From Desmodus rotundus (taxonomy: Eukaryota; Chordata; Mammalia; Chiroptera; Phyllostomidae): a DNA stretch of 64,000 nucleotides. How positions within the stretch are numbered: position 1 is the stretch's first letter; each line of letters starts with the position of its first letter. A model generated the notes under the pieces. That model was not told the DNA's origin, searched no databases, and saw only the letters and a list, made by a program, of their open reading frames with translations. Position numbers and translations under genes: made by a program. The stretch covers positions 99,675,951 to 99,739,950 of the forward strand of contig NC_071389.1 of NCBI RefSeq assembly GCF_022682495.2. The letters are read 5' to 3'. Below, piece by piece: positions 12,653 through 24,417 of this stretch.

Positions 12653-13013
12653 TGTCATGGGCTGAATTATGAACCCCCAAATTCATATATTGGAGTCTTA
12701 ATGGTTGGTACCTCAGACGTGATAGGGACTTTAAAGAGAATGATTAAGATTAAATGAGGTTATTTAGGTGGTTCATAATCCAATATGACTTGTGTCCTTA
12801 TAAAGAGAGGAAATTATGGAATAAGCACAAACAAAAGAAAGACAATATGAAAACACAGAGAGAAAATGACCAAGAAGAGAATTCTCAGAAGAAACCAGCC
12901 ATGCCGACACCTTGATACTGGACATTCATTCTACAGAACTGTAAGAAAAGTATATTGTTTAAGCTTCTCAGTCTATGGCACTTGGCTACGGCAGTATAAA
13001 ACAAACTAATGCA
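12653..13013 (+). mobile_element. MLT1-like MaLR solo LTR
   Basis: About 360 bp. It begins TGTCATGGGCTGAATTATG and contains the landmarks CCAAATTCATATATTGGAG, TTAAATGAGGTTATTTAGG, TGTCCTTATAAAGAGAGGAA, CCGACACCTTGATACTGGAC and AGAACTGTAAGAAAAGTATA. It ends ACAAACTAATGCA. This matches the architecture of ancient mammalian ERVL-MaLR LTRs. The flanks (ACAAT / TCAAT) give a nearly perfect 5-bp duplication. Confidence 0.85.
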
Positions 13014-14554
13014 TCAATATTAAACTTTGTTTCTTCCTTTGAAATCTGCATAGAAAATTTTAAACCAACATGTTTTTTTCCTTTATTTTTCCTTAGCTTA
13101 CTCCATCTGTACCTGTATTTATGTTTTTGCACCAGGATGGTAAGTTAAGCTTTATAAACAGCAGTGCCTATGTTTGTCTATCTTAGGAGAGACATTTGAA
13201 GTTAACACTTTGAGCTCCAACCCTTTCCTGTGGAACCTGGTTCAGAGGGCCAGAACAGGCTGGATAACTGAGAAGAAAGGCATTGTGCTCATCAGAAGTA
13301 TTTAGCATGCTTTGTGGAATGCAGAGTTCTGTTTTAAAGTCAGCTAGTCTTCCAAGTGTAGATATACTTTTCCTGAGAAAGAGCTAACTTTTGTGGAATC
13401 ACAGAAATGGGCAAATTTGACTTGGCAATGCTGAACTCATTGAATTGACTGACAATAATCCAGAAGGCTTTGTTAGAGACATTACACATCCAGAAAATGC
13501 CTAAACTTGACTGGAAAAAAAACATTAAATAAATTCTATGCAAAGAAATGTTGGATCAAGCCATAGTTAAGCTTCTTTACATTTTATTTGAGGCCATCCT
13601 GCTGTGCTTAGATGGATGGGCATGGGGTAAAAGTGGAGACTGTGTATCCCCAAGTTGCTCTGATTGGGCAACTTACTTGTGATGCCAGTAATAGTCTGAT
13701 GTATTTCTCCCTTGCAAAAAATAAAATTAAAAGAAAAACCATGAAGTTCAACAAAAAGCAAGGATGTATTCCTGTGTCTGGAGGTCACTGTAAATTTTGT
13801 GGGAATTCTTGGACATTGTATTCGAGTATGCGTCTTCACTGCGTTCCTCATTCACTGTCTCTAAGGGAGTCTTGGTTGGAGAATGGAATCCATTGCTATA
13901 GGAAATATTCAGATATATTTAGCAATAAGGGGAAATCATAGGAAGAAAAGCAAGTGCATAGGTCAGGTCAGTATCAGTAAGGTAGTTTAGAAATTAAATC
14001 TGAGTGAATATTCAATAGGGATTCACAATTTTTGTGTTTTGAAAAATATTTTTAAAATCCTTTAAATACCTCATCCACCTGTTCTTGACTATGACTTCTT
14101 TCTTCTTTCATTCCAAATGTAATGCATTACCCAGACTTGGTTCTTTTCCTGCAGTGCCCCAACACCTGTTTTATGCTTCACAGCAGAACTTCTAGTGTGT
14201 TCCTTAGGCATCCGGATCTTGTATTGTGAGCCATGGTTGACTTGATTCCTCAGAGAAACTTTTTGGTTCATGATTTTTCAGTGTTTTCCTGTGGTTTCTT
14301 ATATCAAATCTCAATTCTTCTTGTTTTTCACACTTGTGCACCAAAAAACCCTTCAGACAACTCTCTATTCTCCTCTCTACCCACTTCCCAATCTGCTTGT
14401 TGCAAGTCCCTGAGATGCCAAGCACTTCAACACACCCTAACCCCACCCGCCCCTATCTCTAGGAGTGCAACACTTTTTACCCAGGGATGTCTTCCCCTTC
14501 ATCTTCATTCCCTCCAGGTTCCCGAACCCTCACTACGAGCTTGGTATTTAAGAA
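13014..14554. other. Intergenic DNA without recognised genes
   Basis: No repeat or gene recognised. Overlapping frames on both strands at 13567-13941 and 14204-14565 lack domain features and are probably chance. Confidence 0.55.
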
Positions 14555-14660
14555 TTGGCTTTTGAACAGGCAGATATGGGTTTGAAGCCAGGTTCCCCAG
14601 TTACTAGCTCTGTGAGCCATAGTCAGTTACTCAGAGACCCTGACGCTCTTTATCTCTACT
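14555..14660 (+). mobile_element. MIR fragment
   Basis: Contains GGTTTGAAGCCAGGTTCCCC followed by AGTTACTAGCTCTGTGAGCC, resembling the central MIR region. Short and diverged. Confidence 0.6.
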
Positions 14661-14950
14661 GCCTGGACATTTTAATAATTTTATCTTTTTCTTTAATCCT
14701 TTAAAAAAATTTATTGTTATTCAAACACAGTTGTATGCCTTTTCACCCCATCCCTTCACCCCACCCCAGCTGAACCCACCTCCCTCCCCCACCTCCACCC
14801 TCCCCCTTGATTTTTTCAAGGTGTCCTTTATAGTAGTTCCTGTAATCCTCTTTCCTCACTGTCCCCTCCTCACTTCCCCCTGACTATTGTTAGATTGTTC
14901 TTAGCTTCAATGTCTCTGGTTATATTTTGTTTGCCTTTTTCTTCTTTTGA

Positions 14951-17900
14951 CTATGTTCCAGTTAAAGGTGGTATCATATGGTATTTATCCCTCACTGTCT
15001 GGTTTATTTCACTTAGCATAATGCTCTCCAGTTCCATCCATGCTGTTGCAAAAGGTATAAGCTCCTTTCTCTCTGCTGCATAGAATTCCATCCTGTAAAT
15101 ATACCATAGTTCTTGGATCCATTCATTTGCTGATGGGTACTCAGGTTGCTTCCAACACTTGGCTATTGTAAATTGTGCTGCTATGAACATTGGGGTGCAT
15201 AGGTTCTTTTGCATTGGTGTTTCAGGGTTCTTAGGGTATAATCCCAGCAGTGGAATTACTGGGTCAAAGGTCAGTTCCATTTTTAGTTTTCTGAGGAAAT
15301 TCCATACTGTTTTCCACAGTGGCCTCACCAGTCTGCATTCCCACCAACAGTGCACTAGGGTTCCCTTTTCTCCGCATCTTCTCCAACATGTGTTTGTTGA
15401 TTTGTTTATGTTGCCCACTCTACCTGGTGTGAGATGGTACCTCATTGTGGTTTTAATTTGCATCTCTCTGATGGATAGTGATATTGAGCATCTTTGCATA
15501 TGTCTCTGGACTCTCTGTATGTCTTTTTTGGAGAAATGGCTATTCAAGTCCTTTGCCCATTTTTTAATTGGGTTGTTTGTCTTCCTAGAGTGGAATCGTG
15601 TGAGTTCTTTATATATTTTGGAGATCAGGCCCTTGTCTGAGGTATCATTGGCAAATATGTTTTCCCATACTGTTGGTTCTTTTTTCATTTTGATGCTCTT
15701 TTCTTTATCCATGCAGAAGCTTTTTATTTTGATGAGGTCCCATTTCTTTATTCTTTCCTTTAGGTCCCTTGCTTCAGGGGATGTGTCTGTGAAGATGTTG
15801 CTGCATGGAATGTCTGAGATCTTCCTGCCAATGTTTTCCTCTAGGACTTTTATGGTGTTACAACTTATATTTAAGTCTTTTGTCCATCTTGAGTTCATTT
15901 TTGTGTATGGCATAAGTTGATGATCGAATTTCATTTTTTTGCACATAGCTGTCCAGATCTCCCAACACCATTTTTTGAAGAGGCTGTTTTTGCTCCATTT
16001 TATGCTCCTGCCTCCTTTGTCAAATATTAATTGACCATATAGACTTGGGTTTATTTCTGGGCTATCTATTCTCTTCCATTGGTCAATGTGCCTGTTTTTA
16101 TGCCAGTACCAGGCTGTTTTGATTACAGTGGCCTTGTAATACAGTTTGATATCAGGTATTGTGATCACTCCTGCTTTGTTATTCTTCCTCAAAATTGCTG
16201 CAGCTATTCGGGGTCGTTTATGGTTCCATATAAATTTCTAAAGTGTTTGTTCTATATCTGTGAATATGTCATGGGTACTCTAATAGGGATTGCATTGAAT
16301 CTATATATCGCTTTGGGTAGTATGGCCATTTTGATGATGTTAATTCTTCCAATCCATGAGCATGGTACATGCTTCCATTTGTTTGTGTCTTCCTTAATTT
16401 CTTTCTTCAATGTTGTGTAGTTTTCTGAGTACAGGTCTTTTACCTCCTTGGTTAGGTTTATTCCTAGGTACTTTATTTTTCTTGTTGCTATATCAAAAGG
16501 GATTTTTTTTCCTGAATTGTTTTTCTGCAGTTTCACTGTTGGTATACAGGAATGCCTTTGATTTCTGAGTATTGACTTTGTATCCAGCTGTTTTGCCAAA
16601 TTCATTTATTAGGTCGAGGAGTTTTTTGGTGCAGTCTATAGGATTTTCCATGTATACTATCATGTCATCTGCACACAGTGACAGTTTCATTTCCTCCTTT
16701 CCAGTTTGGATGCCTTTTATTGCTTTTTCTTGTCTGATTGCTGTGGCTAGCACTTCCAATACTATGTTGAATAGGAGTGGTGAGAGAGGGCATCCTTCTC
16801 TTGTTCCTGATCTTAGTGGGAAAACTCTAAGTTTTTGTATGATGTTGGCTGTAGGTCTCTCATATATGGTCTTTGTTATGTTGAGGAATGCTCCCTCTAT
16901 TCCCACTTTGCTGAGTGTTTTTATCAGAAGTGGGTGCTGTATCTTATCGAACGCTTTTTCCGCATCTATTGATATGATCATGTGATTTTTGTCTTTGCTG
17001 TTGTTGATGTGATGTATTATGTATTGATTTGCGAATATTGTACCATCCTTGCATCCCTGGGATGAATCCCACTTGGTCATGGTGTATGATCTTTTTAATG
17101 TATTGCTGGATGCGGTTTGCTAATATTTTGTTGCGGATTTTAGCGTCTATGTTCATCAGGGATATTGGCTTGAAGTTTTCTTTCTTCATTGTGTCTTTGT
17201 CTGGTTTTGGGATTAGGATGATGCTGGCTTCATAAAAAGACGTTGGGAGTTTTCCATCAGTTTGGATTTTTTCGAATAGTCTGTGAAGGATAGGGGTTAG
17301 CTCTTCCTTAAATGCTTTGTAGAATTCTCCTGTGAAACCACCTGGTCCAGCGCTTTTGTGTGATGGAAGTTTTTTGATGACTGCTTCAATTTCGTCTGCT
17401 GTTATTGGTCTGTTCAGGTTTTCTGCTTCTTCTTCATTCATATTTGTAATATTATATTTTTCTAGAAATGTGTCCATTTCATCTAGGTTTTCAAATTTCT
17501 TAGCGTACAGTTCTTCATAGTAATTTCTTACAATCCTTTGTATTTCTGTGGTATCAGTTGTAATCTCTCCTCTTTCATTTCTAATTGTGTTTATTTGGAT
17601 CCTCTCTCTTTTCTTCTTGATGAGCCTACTTAAAGGCTTGTCGATTTTGTTTATCTTTTCAAAGAAGCAGCTCCCGGATTCATCGATCCTTAGAATTGTG
17701 CTTTTAGTCTCTATGTCATTTAACTCTGCTCTGATCTTGGTGATTTCCTTCCTTCTACTTGCTCTGGGCTGTCTTTGTTGTTGTTCCTCGAGTTCTTGTA
17801 GGCGTAGGGTTAGGTTGTTTGTTTGAAATGTTTCTATCTTTTTAAGGTAGGACTGTATTGCTATGATATTCCCTCTCAGGACTGCCTTTGCTGTGTCCTA

Positions 17901-18757
17901 TAGGTTTTGGGTTGTGTGAGTTCATTTTCATTTGTTTCCAGAAAGTTTTTCATTTCTTCCCTAATCTCATTATTGACCCATTCATTGTTTAGTAGCATCC
18001 TATTCAGTTTCCATGATTTTCAGTGTTTTCGTTTTTTTCCTTTGGGATTGGTTTCTAGTTTCTGTCCCTTGTGGTCAGGGAAAATGCTTGATATTATTTC
18101 AATTTTCTTGAATTTGTTGAGGCTTGCTTTGTGTCCTATCATGTGGTCTATCTTTGAAAATGTTCCATGTACACTTGAAAAGAATGTGTATTTTGCCTCT
18201 TTGGGATGAAAAGCTCTCTATATATCAGTGAAGTCCATTTCATCTAGGGTATTGTTAAGTGACAAAATATCCTTGTTGATATTTTGTTTGGAAGACCTGT
18301 CCATTTTTGACAGTGGGGTGTTAAAGTCCCCTACTATAATTGTGTTGCTGTCAATATCTTTCTTGAAATCCTCCAAGATTTTCTTTATGTATTTGGGTGC
18401 TCCTATGTTGGGTGCATATATATTTACAGTGTTTATGTCTTCTTGGTGGATTCTTCCTTTGAATATTATGATGTGACCTTGTGGGTCTGTCTTTATGGCC
18501 CTTCTTTGGAAGTCTATTTTGTCTGATATGAGTATTGCTACCCCTGCTTTTTTTTCCTGTCCGTTTGCTTGGAAAATTTCTTTCCAGCCCTTCAGTTTCA
18601 GGCTGTGTAGGTCTTTTGTCCTGACATGGGTCTCTTGTAAGCAGCATATGTGTGGGTCATGTTTTCTTATCCATTCAGCTATTCTATGTCTTTTGATTGA
18701 AGCATTTAATCCATTTACGTTTAAGGTTATTACCCATAGGTAGCTATTCATTGCCAT
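14951..18757 (-). pseudogene. L1 ORF2 (endonuclease-reverse transcriptase), broken
   Basis: Starts at ATG 18757. The endonuclease domain (18757-18221) shows the catalytic-region motifs NVNGLN, CCLQETH, YAPN and VGDFNTPLS. The frame ends at TAG 18220-18218, directly after FTDI. The reverse transcriptase is spread over frames at 17477-16944 ([22 protein letters not shown]), 17080-16493 ([20 protein letters not shown] and the catalytic box CADD at 16675-16664) and 16605-16252. The C-terminal part (16192-14951, 413 codons) is open to the normal stop and contains the Cys-rich tail region ([14 protein letters not shown]). Several frameshifts separate these parts. Confidence 0.92.
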
Positions 18758-18803
18758 TTTTTCCTACCTGTGTTCCTCTGTCTTTCTCTTTTCCTTCCTT
18801 TCC

Positions 18804-19724
18804 TTAACCCAGTTCCTTTAGCATCTCTTGCAGAGCTGGTTTGTGGAGGTGTATTCTTTTAGACTTCTTTTGTCTGGGAAACTCCTTATTTGGCCTTCTA
18901 TCTTGATTGAGAGCCTTGCTCGGTAAAGTAGCCTTGGTTGCAGGCCTCTGGTTCTCATGACTTAGAATATTTTTGCCATTCTCTTCTGGCTTGGCGCGTT
19001 TCCATTGAGAAGTAGTTGCTAACCTTATTGGGGCTCCCTTGTATGTTACTTCCCTTTTCTCCCTTGCTCCCTTTAAGATCCCCTCTTTGTCTTGTAATTT
19101 TGCCTTTGTAATTACGATGTGTCTTGCAGTGGGTCTCTTTGGGTTCCTTTTGTTTGGGACTCTCTGTGTTTCCTGGATTTGGGTGACTTTTTCTCTCGTC
19201 AGATTAGGGAAATTTTCCATCAGTATTTTTTCAAACAGGTTTTGAAAAAATATTGATGGAAATCAATATTTGCTCTTCTTCTTCTCCTTCTGGTATCCCT
19301 ATTTAATGGATATTGTTACGTTTCATGTTGTCCTGCATTTCTGTTAATCCCTCTTCATTCTTTCTGAGCCTCTTTTCCTTTTCTTGCTCTCTCTGGGTTA
19401 TCTACTTTGTCCTCCAGTTCGCTATTCCCATCCTCTGCTTCAAGTCTGCTTTTCATTCCTTCTGCTGTGTTCTTCAGTTCAGATATTGTATTCTTCATTT
19501 CCTGTTGGCCCTTGTTGATAGTTTATATTTCGTTTTTCATGTTGATACATTTTGCAGTGAGTTCATTGTAGTTTCTGGTAGTTCTCTTTGAGCTCAGTGA
19601 GCTTCCTGATAACCATTGTTTTGGACTCAGTATTTGATAGTTGACTTGCCTCTTTTTCAGTTAGCATTCTTTCTGAGGCTTCCTCCTTTCCTTTCACTTG
19701 TTGATTGTTTCTTTGTCTTCCCAA
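18804..19724 (-). pseudogene. L1 ORF1, broken; start codon lost
   Basis: Aligned to ORF1 of the copy at 32289, the start here is TTG instead of ATG (around 19724-19722). The coiled-coil N-terminus (QLSNTESKTMVIRKLTELK) and the C-terminal half (19220-18804, with RPTARHIVIT and TYKGAPIRLA) are recognisable. A private frameshift near ATTSQW puts the C-terminus out of frame. In the ancestral frame there is a TAA at 18964-18962, identical to the one in the copy at 32289. The normal stop is at 18806-18804. Confidence 0.88.
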
Positions 19725-19934
19725 TGTTTGTGAGACTCTTCTTGTTAGCCTCTGCCTCTTAAATTGATCTGTTCTGTCCCTGGGTTTATGGTATGAACTT
19801 CTCTGGTAGAATGCCAATGGTATTCAGTGGTGCACTGTCCTTAGTTTCCTGAGGTCACTGATGTTGAGCTGACTTTTATGGGTGTAACAAGGTCTAACTC
19901 TGATCTCTTTAGCACTCCAGGTTTTCTTCTCTCA

Positions 19935-20215
19935 CCTGTGGGGAAAAGAGAAAAATGGGGGAAAAAAAAGGAGAAGGGACGGAGCGAAAAATGGAATAGA
20001 AAATTATTTGAAGGAAGGAAGGAAAGAAGGAAGAAGGGATAAAAAAAGATCATAGGAAAGATAAGAAGAAGGAATTTAACAAATATAAAAGAAAAAAAAA
20101 TAAAAGAAGTTGGGAAGAAGGAATAAAAAAGGTAAAGGATGGAAGGGAGAAGGAATAAAAAAAGAAAGAATGACAGGATGGAAGGAGTAATTTAGGGGGA
20201 AAGGAGGAAAAATAA
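19935..20215 (-). promoter_or_regulatory. Polypyrimidine tract of L1 5' UTR (sense strand)
   Basis: On the L1 sense strand this is about 280 nt of CT-rich sequence with recurring TTCCTTCTTCC units. It ends in a CCCCACAG/GTGAGA junction at about 19943-19930, upstream of ORF1. The same arrangement occurs at 31789-32078. It resembles an extended splice-acceptor pyrimidine tract; function is inferred only. Confidence 0.7.
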
Positions 20216-21303
20216 ATAGTCTTCTGCTCCCTTTAAATCGGTCAGATTAGTTCTGGTGGTCTTCCTGTCTGTGAAACAGGAGGGGGTGGTTGGAAGGATT
20301 GGTTTCACTTTTCTCCCTTCCTCAGTCACACTCTTCGCTCTTATTCAGCCTGCAGTCTAGTTCCTCAGGGTTTTTCTGCTCCCCACTAGGCCTTTAGTTC
20401 ACCAGTTGTGTTGTCCTTTAGGTGCACCAATTAGGGGCAACTCACACTCCACGTTCTGGCTCTTTGCTGTCTTAGATGCTATGGGCTGTCGGTCCTCCTG
20501 GGGGTAGTTCAGCCCCCTACTGGGTGGAGTCTTTCCAGGGAATGCAGTCTCCCCTAGCCCTGCAGCTCCCCTCTGCTGGGCATTCTGCCTTCCCCCTCGA
20601 CTGCCAGTAGGCCCTGCAGGGTTCCGTGCTCAGGAGCTAGGTAGGATTTGTTCAGATCCAGTGCTTTTAGGTGTGGTCGCCCACCTGCAGCCAGGCCGTA
20701 GATCTGAATGGACAGCCCATCTTTGGCTTTGGGCCTGTGCACTGGGCAGCCAGCCAGTGATCGGGGTGTGCACCCACCCGAGGTTTCAGGTGTGGGCGCT
20801 TAGGCCACTGATCTGTGTGCACGCCAACTGGGCTTCAGGTGTGCTGGGGCTGCTTATCCGGCATTCACAGTCCAGGGGCTGAGGGGGGAGGGGCGCCAGA
20901 GGCCAGGGTTGCTGCGGAGACTTCTCTAACTAGCAGCTGAGTGCCTCTATTTTCTCTTTTTCTTTTCGAGAAATTCTTCTTATTCAAGCCCCCTGGTCTA
21001 AACAAGCACCTGGCCTCTCACACAGCTCAGCCTGGCTCTCTCCCAAGAATCCTGCAGCAGACCCTGTGCCTGGGCTGGGGGTTCAGCTGCCCTGGTCCCC
21101 ACACAGGTCCCAGGGACCTTATTGTCCTTAAGCACTCTTTTTACCGTCAGATCTTTCAATGTCTTCTATCCTTGGTCTCTGATCTTCATATATGCTGGAA
21201 TACTGTTGGGTGTTTGCTCTGTTCCTCAGATCAGCTAGGTGTTTCACTGGTGCTGAGGGGAAGTGGACTCTGCTCCTACCTATCTCGACGCCATCTTCCT
21301 CTA

Positions 21304-22479
21304 CAGTTCTGAAAACTGTAAGTCCTAGTTGTCCTGATTATCATCTGGACACACTTAAGACAGACTGTTTTTTGCATCACTTCCTGACACCTGTGCTTCA
21401 ACAGGCTGTTTGGTGAGCTCAGAACTTTCTCAGTGTGTTTCTGGCCTACCAGCATTTGCAGGAGAGCAGGTGTTCAGTTCTTACTGCCACTACCCATTAA
21501 GTAACAACTCTCACATCCAAATACATTTTAATTATCTCTGATGGGACCAAAAAAAAAATGTTAGTAATAATACAGGTACTCTCTGGAATTTTATTTATAT
21601 GTGTGTGTGTCTGTGTATGTCTGTGTTTGTTATATATGTATACAACATAAAACATAGCTTTTCTTGTATAATACAACTGTGTTTGAATATACATTATCAA
21701 TCTTTTTTAATTATGGAGAAAGAGACAGAGAGAGAGTCTAAAGAAATGGCTAAAAAGGTCTGGATTAAAAAAAAATTAACATACATTTTTAAGGTTAGGA
21801 ACAATCTAAAAAGAGTATAGTTATGGATAGGACCTGAGGGAAAGGAGAATTACAACTCCATGGGTAGACCAGAAGCTTTAGATAGATATGTTTATTTTTC
21901 AATCTCTGATTACTGTTGTGATATTTGTATGTATGCATGTGAATGTTGTGTTAGTGTGTAATAGAGAGAAAAATACATAGACATTTACTAGTATATAAAT
22001 ATCTTTTTTAAATATAAAAGCCTTAGTGAAATAATAGTTTTTAATTAAAAATCAACAAAAATTTTAATGTAGTTATATTGAAATTTCAAGTGATAATCAT
22101 ATTAAACTATGTATAGAAGAATGCAATCCTGTCCCTGGTAAACTTCAAATTTTCTATCTCTAAAATGTACTCTCAAATGTATTTTTCCAGTTTTTGATGA
22201 CAGAACATTCCCCACCAGGGCTGAGACACTTGTCTAGGATACAAAATTTAAGGATCAAAAAAGGATCAACTATCATGATTCTCTCTTGTGTCTTGGGCTC
22301 CAATATGACACTGCATCACACTGTTTCAGTCTTTATTTAAATACATTTTGATATTTTTATTGTGATTGTTTTTTATTAATTTCTACTAAGTTATTTACAA
22401 GAAATTTATTCAAATATAAAGGTACTGGTGGAAAACAAATATTTGGGTAAATATGTGTGCATCATTCTAACACTAATGA
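21304..22479. other. Intergenic DNA without recognised genes
   Basis: AT-rich unique sequence. A TG-rich simple repeat (TGTGTGTGTCTGTGTATGTC type) lies at about 21598-21650. No gene signal. Confidence 0.6.
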
Positions 22480-23056
22480 AAAGAAAGTTGGCATAGCCAT
22501 ATTAATTTCAGGCAAAGCAGACTTTGGAACAAGAAAAATTTATCAGGGGAAAAGAGATAGATTACATAAGGATGAAAAGGTCAGTTTTCTAAGAAAACAA
22601 CACTCCTTAATATGTGTGTATCTAACAAGAGAAAGTCAAAATATGTGAGGCAAAATCTGATAGAACTGCAAGGAAAAATTGACAAGTCCACCACTTATAG
22701 GTGGAGAATACAACACTCTTCTTTCATTGATTAATATATTAAACAGGAATAAAATCAATACGGGCATGGTTGACCTGAATAGTACTATAATTAATCTAAT
22801 CTTATTAACATTTATAGAATCCTCCATCTAACACCAGCACAACATGTTTCTGCTCAAACTCCACATAGAACACCCACTAAGACACTATTTGGGTCTAAGA
22901 CTACATTCTAGGCCATAAATGCACCTTAACTAATTTAAAATAATAGAAATCATATAAAGTGTGTTCTCTGAACATATTGGAATTAAATTATAAATATTAA
23001 ATAACAGAAGCATAGTTTTAAAAATCCCAAATATTGTATTTGGATATTAAACAACT

Positions 23057-23386
23057 TATTTTTAAACTTATTGCTCAGTTGCAGTTTTCCTGCCTTTTTC
23101 CCCATTGCTCTCCCCTATCCTTTTGCCCCCACTCCTACTGTCATTCCCTTCCGCATTGTCCATCCCATGAATCCTCTGTTTGAGTTCCTTTGCTTGCCTT
23201 TTCCCCCTTCTTTCCCCCATTACCCACTCCCCACTTCCCTCTGGTCACTGTCAGTTTGTTCTTTATTTCCAAGTCTCTGGTTCTATTTTGTTCATTTGTT
23301 TGTTTTGTTGATTATGTTCCACTTATAAGTGAGATCATATGGTATTTATTTTTCACTACCTGTCTTATTTCACTTAGCATAATTAC
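23057..23386 (-). mobile_element. 5'-truncated bat L1, 3' UTR only
   Basis: Minus-strand L1 3' end: T-rich start, then a C-rich stretch (complement of the G-rich 3' UTR), then TTCCACTTATAAGTGAGATC and CTTATTTCACTTAGCATAA, which mark the end of ORF2. Confidence 0.85.
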
Positions 23387-23437
23387 ATAACATTTTAAAA
23401 TAACACATGGGTAGAAGAATTCTCAAAGGAACATTTT

Positions 23438-23641
23438 TAAGATTTTATTTATTTATTTTAGACAGAGGGGAAGGGAGGGAGAAAGAGAGGGAAACATCAA
23501 AGTGTGGTTGCCTCTTGCACATCCTCTACTGGGGACCTGACTGGACCTGCAACCCTGACATGTGCCCTGACTGGGAAAAAAAACCGGTGACCCTTTGGTT
23601 CATAGGCCAGTGTTAAATCCACAGAGACACACCCGCCAGGG
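23438..23641 (-). mobile_element. VES-type bat SINE
   Basis: Read on plus it starts with an AAGATTTTATTTATTTATTT tail and a GAGGGAGAAAGAGAGGGAAA stretch. It ends in the tRNA-derived part (CCCTGACTGGG, AACCGGTGACCC with the box B-like core, CACACCCGCCAGGGC). VES SINEs are restricted to bats, so this is one of the best taxonomic clues in the window. Confidence 0.9.
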
Positions 23642-24417
23642 CTCAAGGAATTTTTTAAAAAAATATTTGAACTAAATAAAATTTTAAATGCAACTTGTCA
23701 AAGAGTGTAGGGTGCCAGAAGAGCATATAGAGGAAAATTTACAGCATTTAAGTACATATATTGGAAAAGAAAAAAAATATTTGAAACTAGTAATCTAGTC
23801 TTCTGCCATAAGAAATTAGAGAAAGAAGAATAATTTACAACTAGAGCAAATATAAATCATAAATAATAAAAATTAGAGCAGAAAGCTAGAAGATCAATAT
23901 AGGAAACCTCAAAGCATTAACAAAAAAATTATCTGGGAACTAATATGTAATTACCTGCATACCTCAGCCATATTCTGGCTTCAATTACAGATCACCACAG
24001 TAAAGCCAATATTACAATTTAGCCAGTCACACAGAATTGTTGTTTTCCCAGTACATATAAAAATTATGTTTATACTATACTTTAGTCGATTAAGTCTGCA
24101 ATAGTATTATATCTATAAAAAACAATGTACATGCCTTAATTTAAAAATATTTTATTGCTAAAAATTGCTCACCATCATCTGAGTCTTCATAATCCTTGTG
24201 CTGGTGGAGGGTTTTGCTCAATGTTGATGGCTGCTGACTGATAAGGGTGGTTGTTGCTGAAGGTGGTGGTGGTTATAGTAATTTCTTAAAATAAGACAAG
24301 AATGAAGTTTGCTCCATCAAATAACTCTTCATTTAATGAACTATTTCTCTGTAGCATGAAAAATGGATAGAAATTTAACCACAGAATGCCCTTAAAAATT
24401 GAACTCAAAAATTCAAG

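Larger units (their letters stand above)
14700..21303 (-). mobile_element. LINE-1 copy 2, nearly full length
   Basis: A minus-strand L1 of about 6.6 kb with all parts: tail near 14700-14710, 3' UTR, ORF2 (14951-18757), ORF1 (18804-19724), a 5' UTR of about 1.6 kb with a purine-rich block (as read on plus) next to ORF1, and a 5' end reading GGAAGATGGCGTCGAGATAGG at 21300-21280. No target-site duplication is obvious. It shares diagnostic stops with the L1 at 30631, so the two probably belong to one subfamily. Confidence 0.95.
22480..23951 (+). mobile_element. Ancient L1 (L1M-type) ORF2 fragment, interrupted
   Basis: Plus-strand ORF2 remnants resembling old mammalian L1. The part at 22480-23056 contains AAAGTTGGCATAGCCATA and later CATTCTAGGCCATAAA. 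The second part, 23643-23951, contains AGAGGAAAATTTACAGCATT and AGAAATTAGAGAAAGAAGA. A bat L1 3' end (23057-23386) and a VES SINE (23438-23641) lie between them. A Tigger1-like transposon then landed at TA 23952-23953. No usable coding frame remains. Confidence 0.75.

Noticed and set aside
13567..13941. Overlapping frames on both strands
   Set aside because: Short, featureless and in unique AT-rich DNA; likely chance.
20554..21416. Several plus- and minus-strand frames with protein-like composition
   Set aside because: They lie in the GC-rich L1 5' UTR; equivalents occur at 30589-30958 in the other full-length L1.
21598..21650. TG-rich stretch as a regulatory site
   Set aside because: Simple microsatellite with no associated gene.
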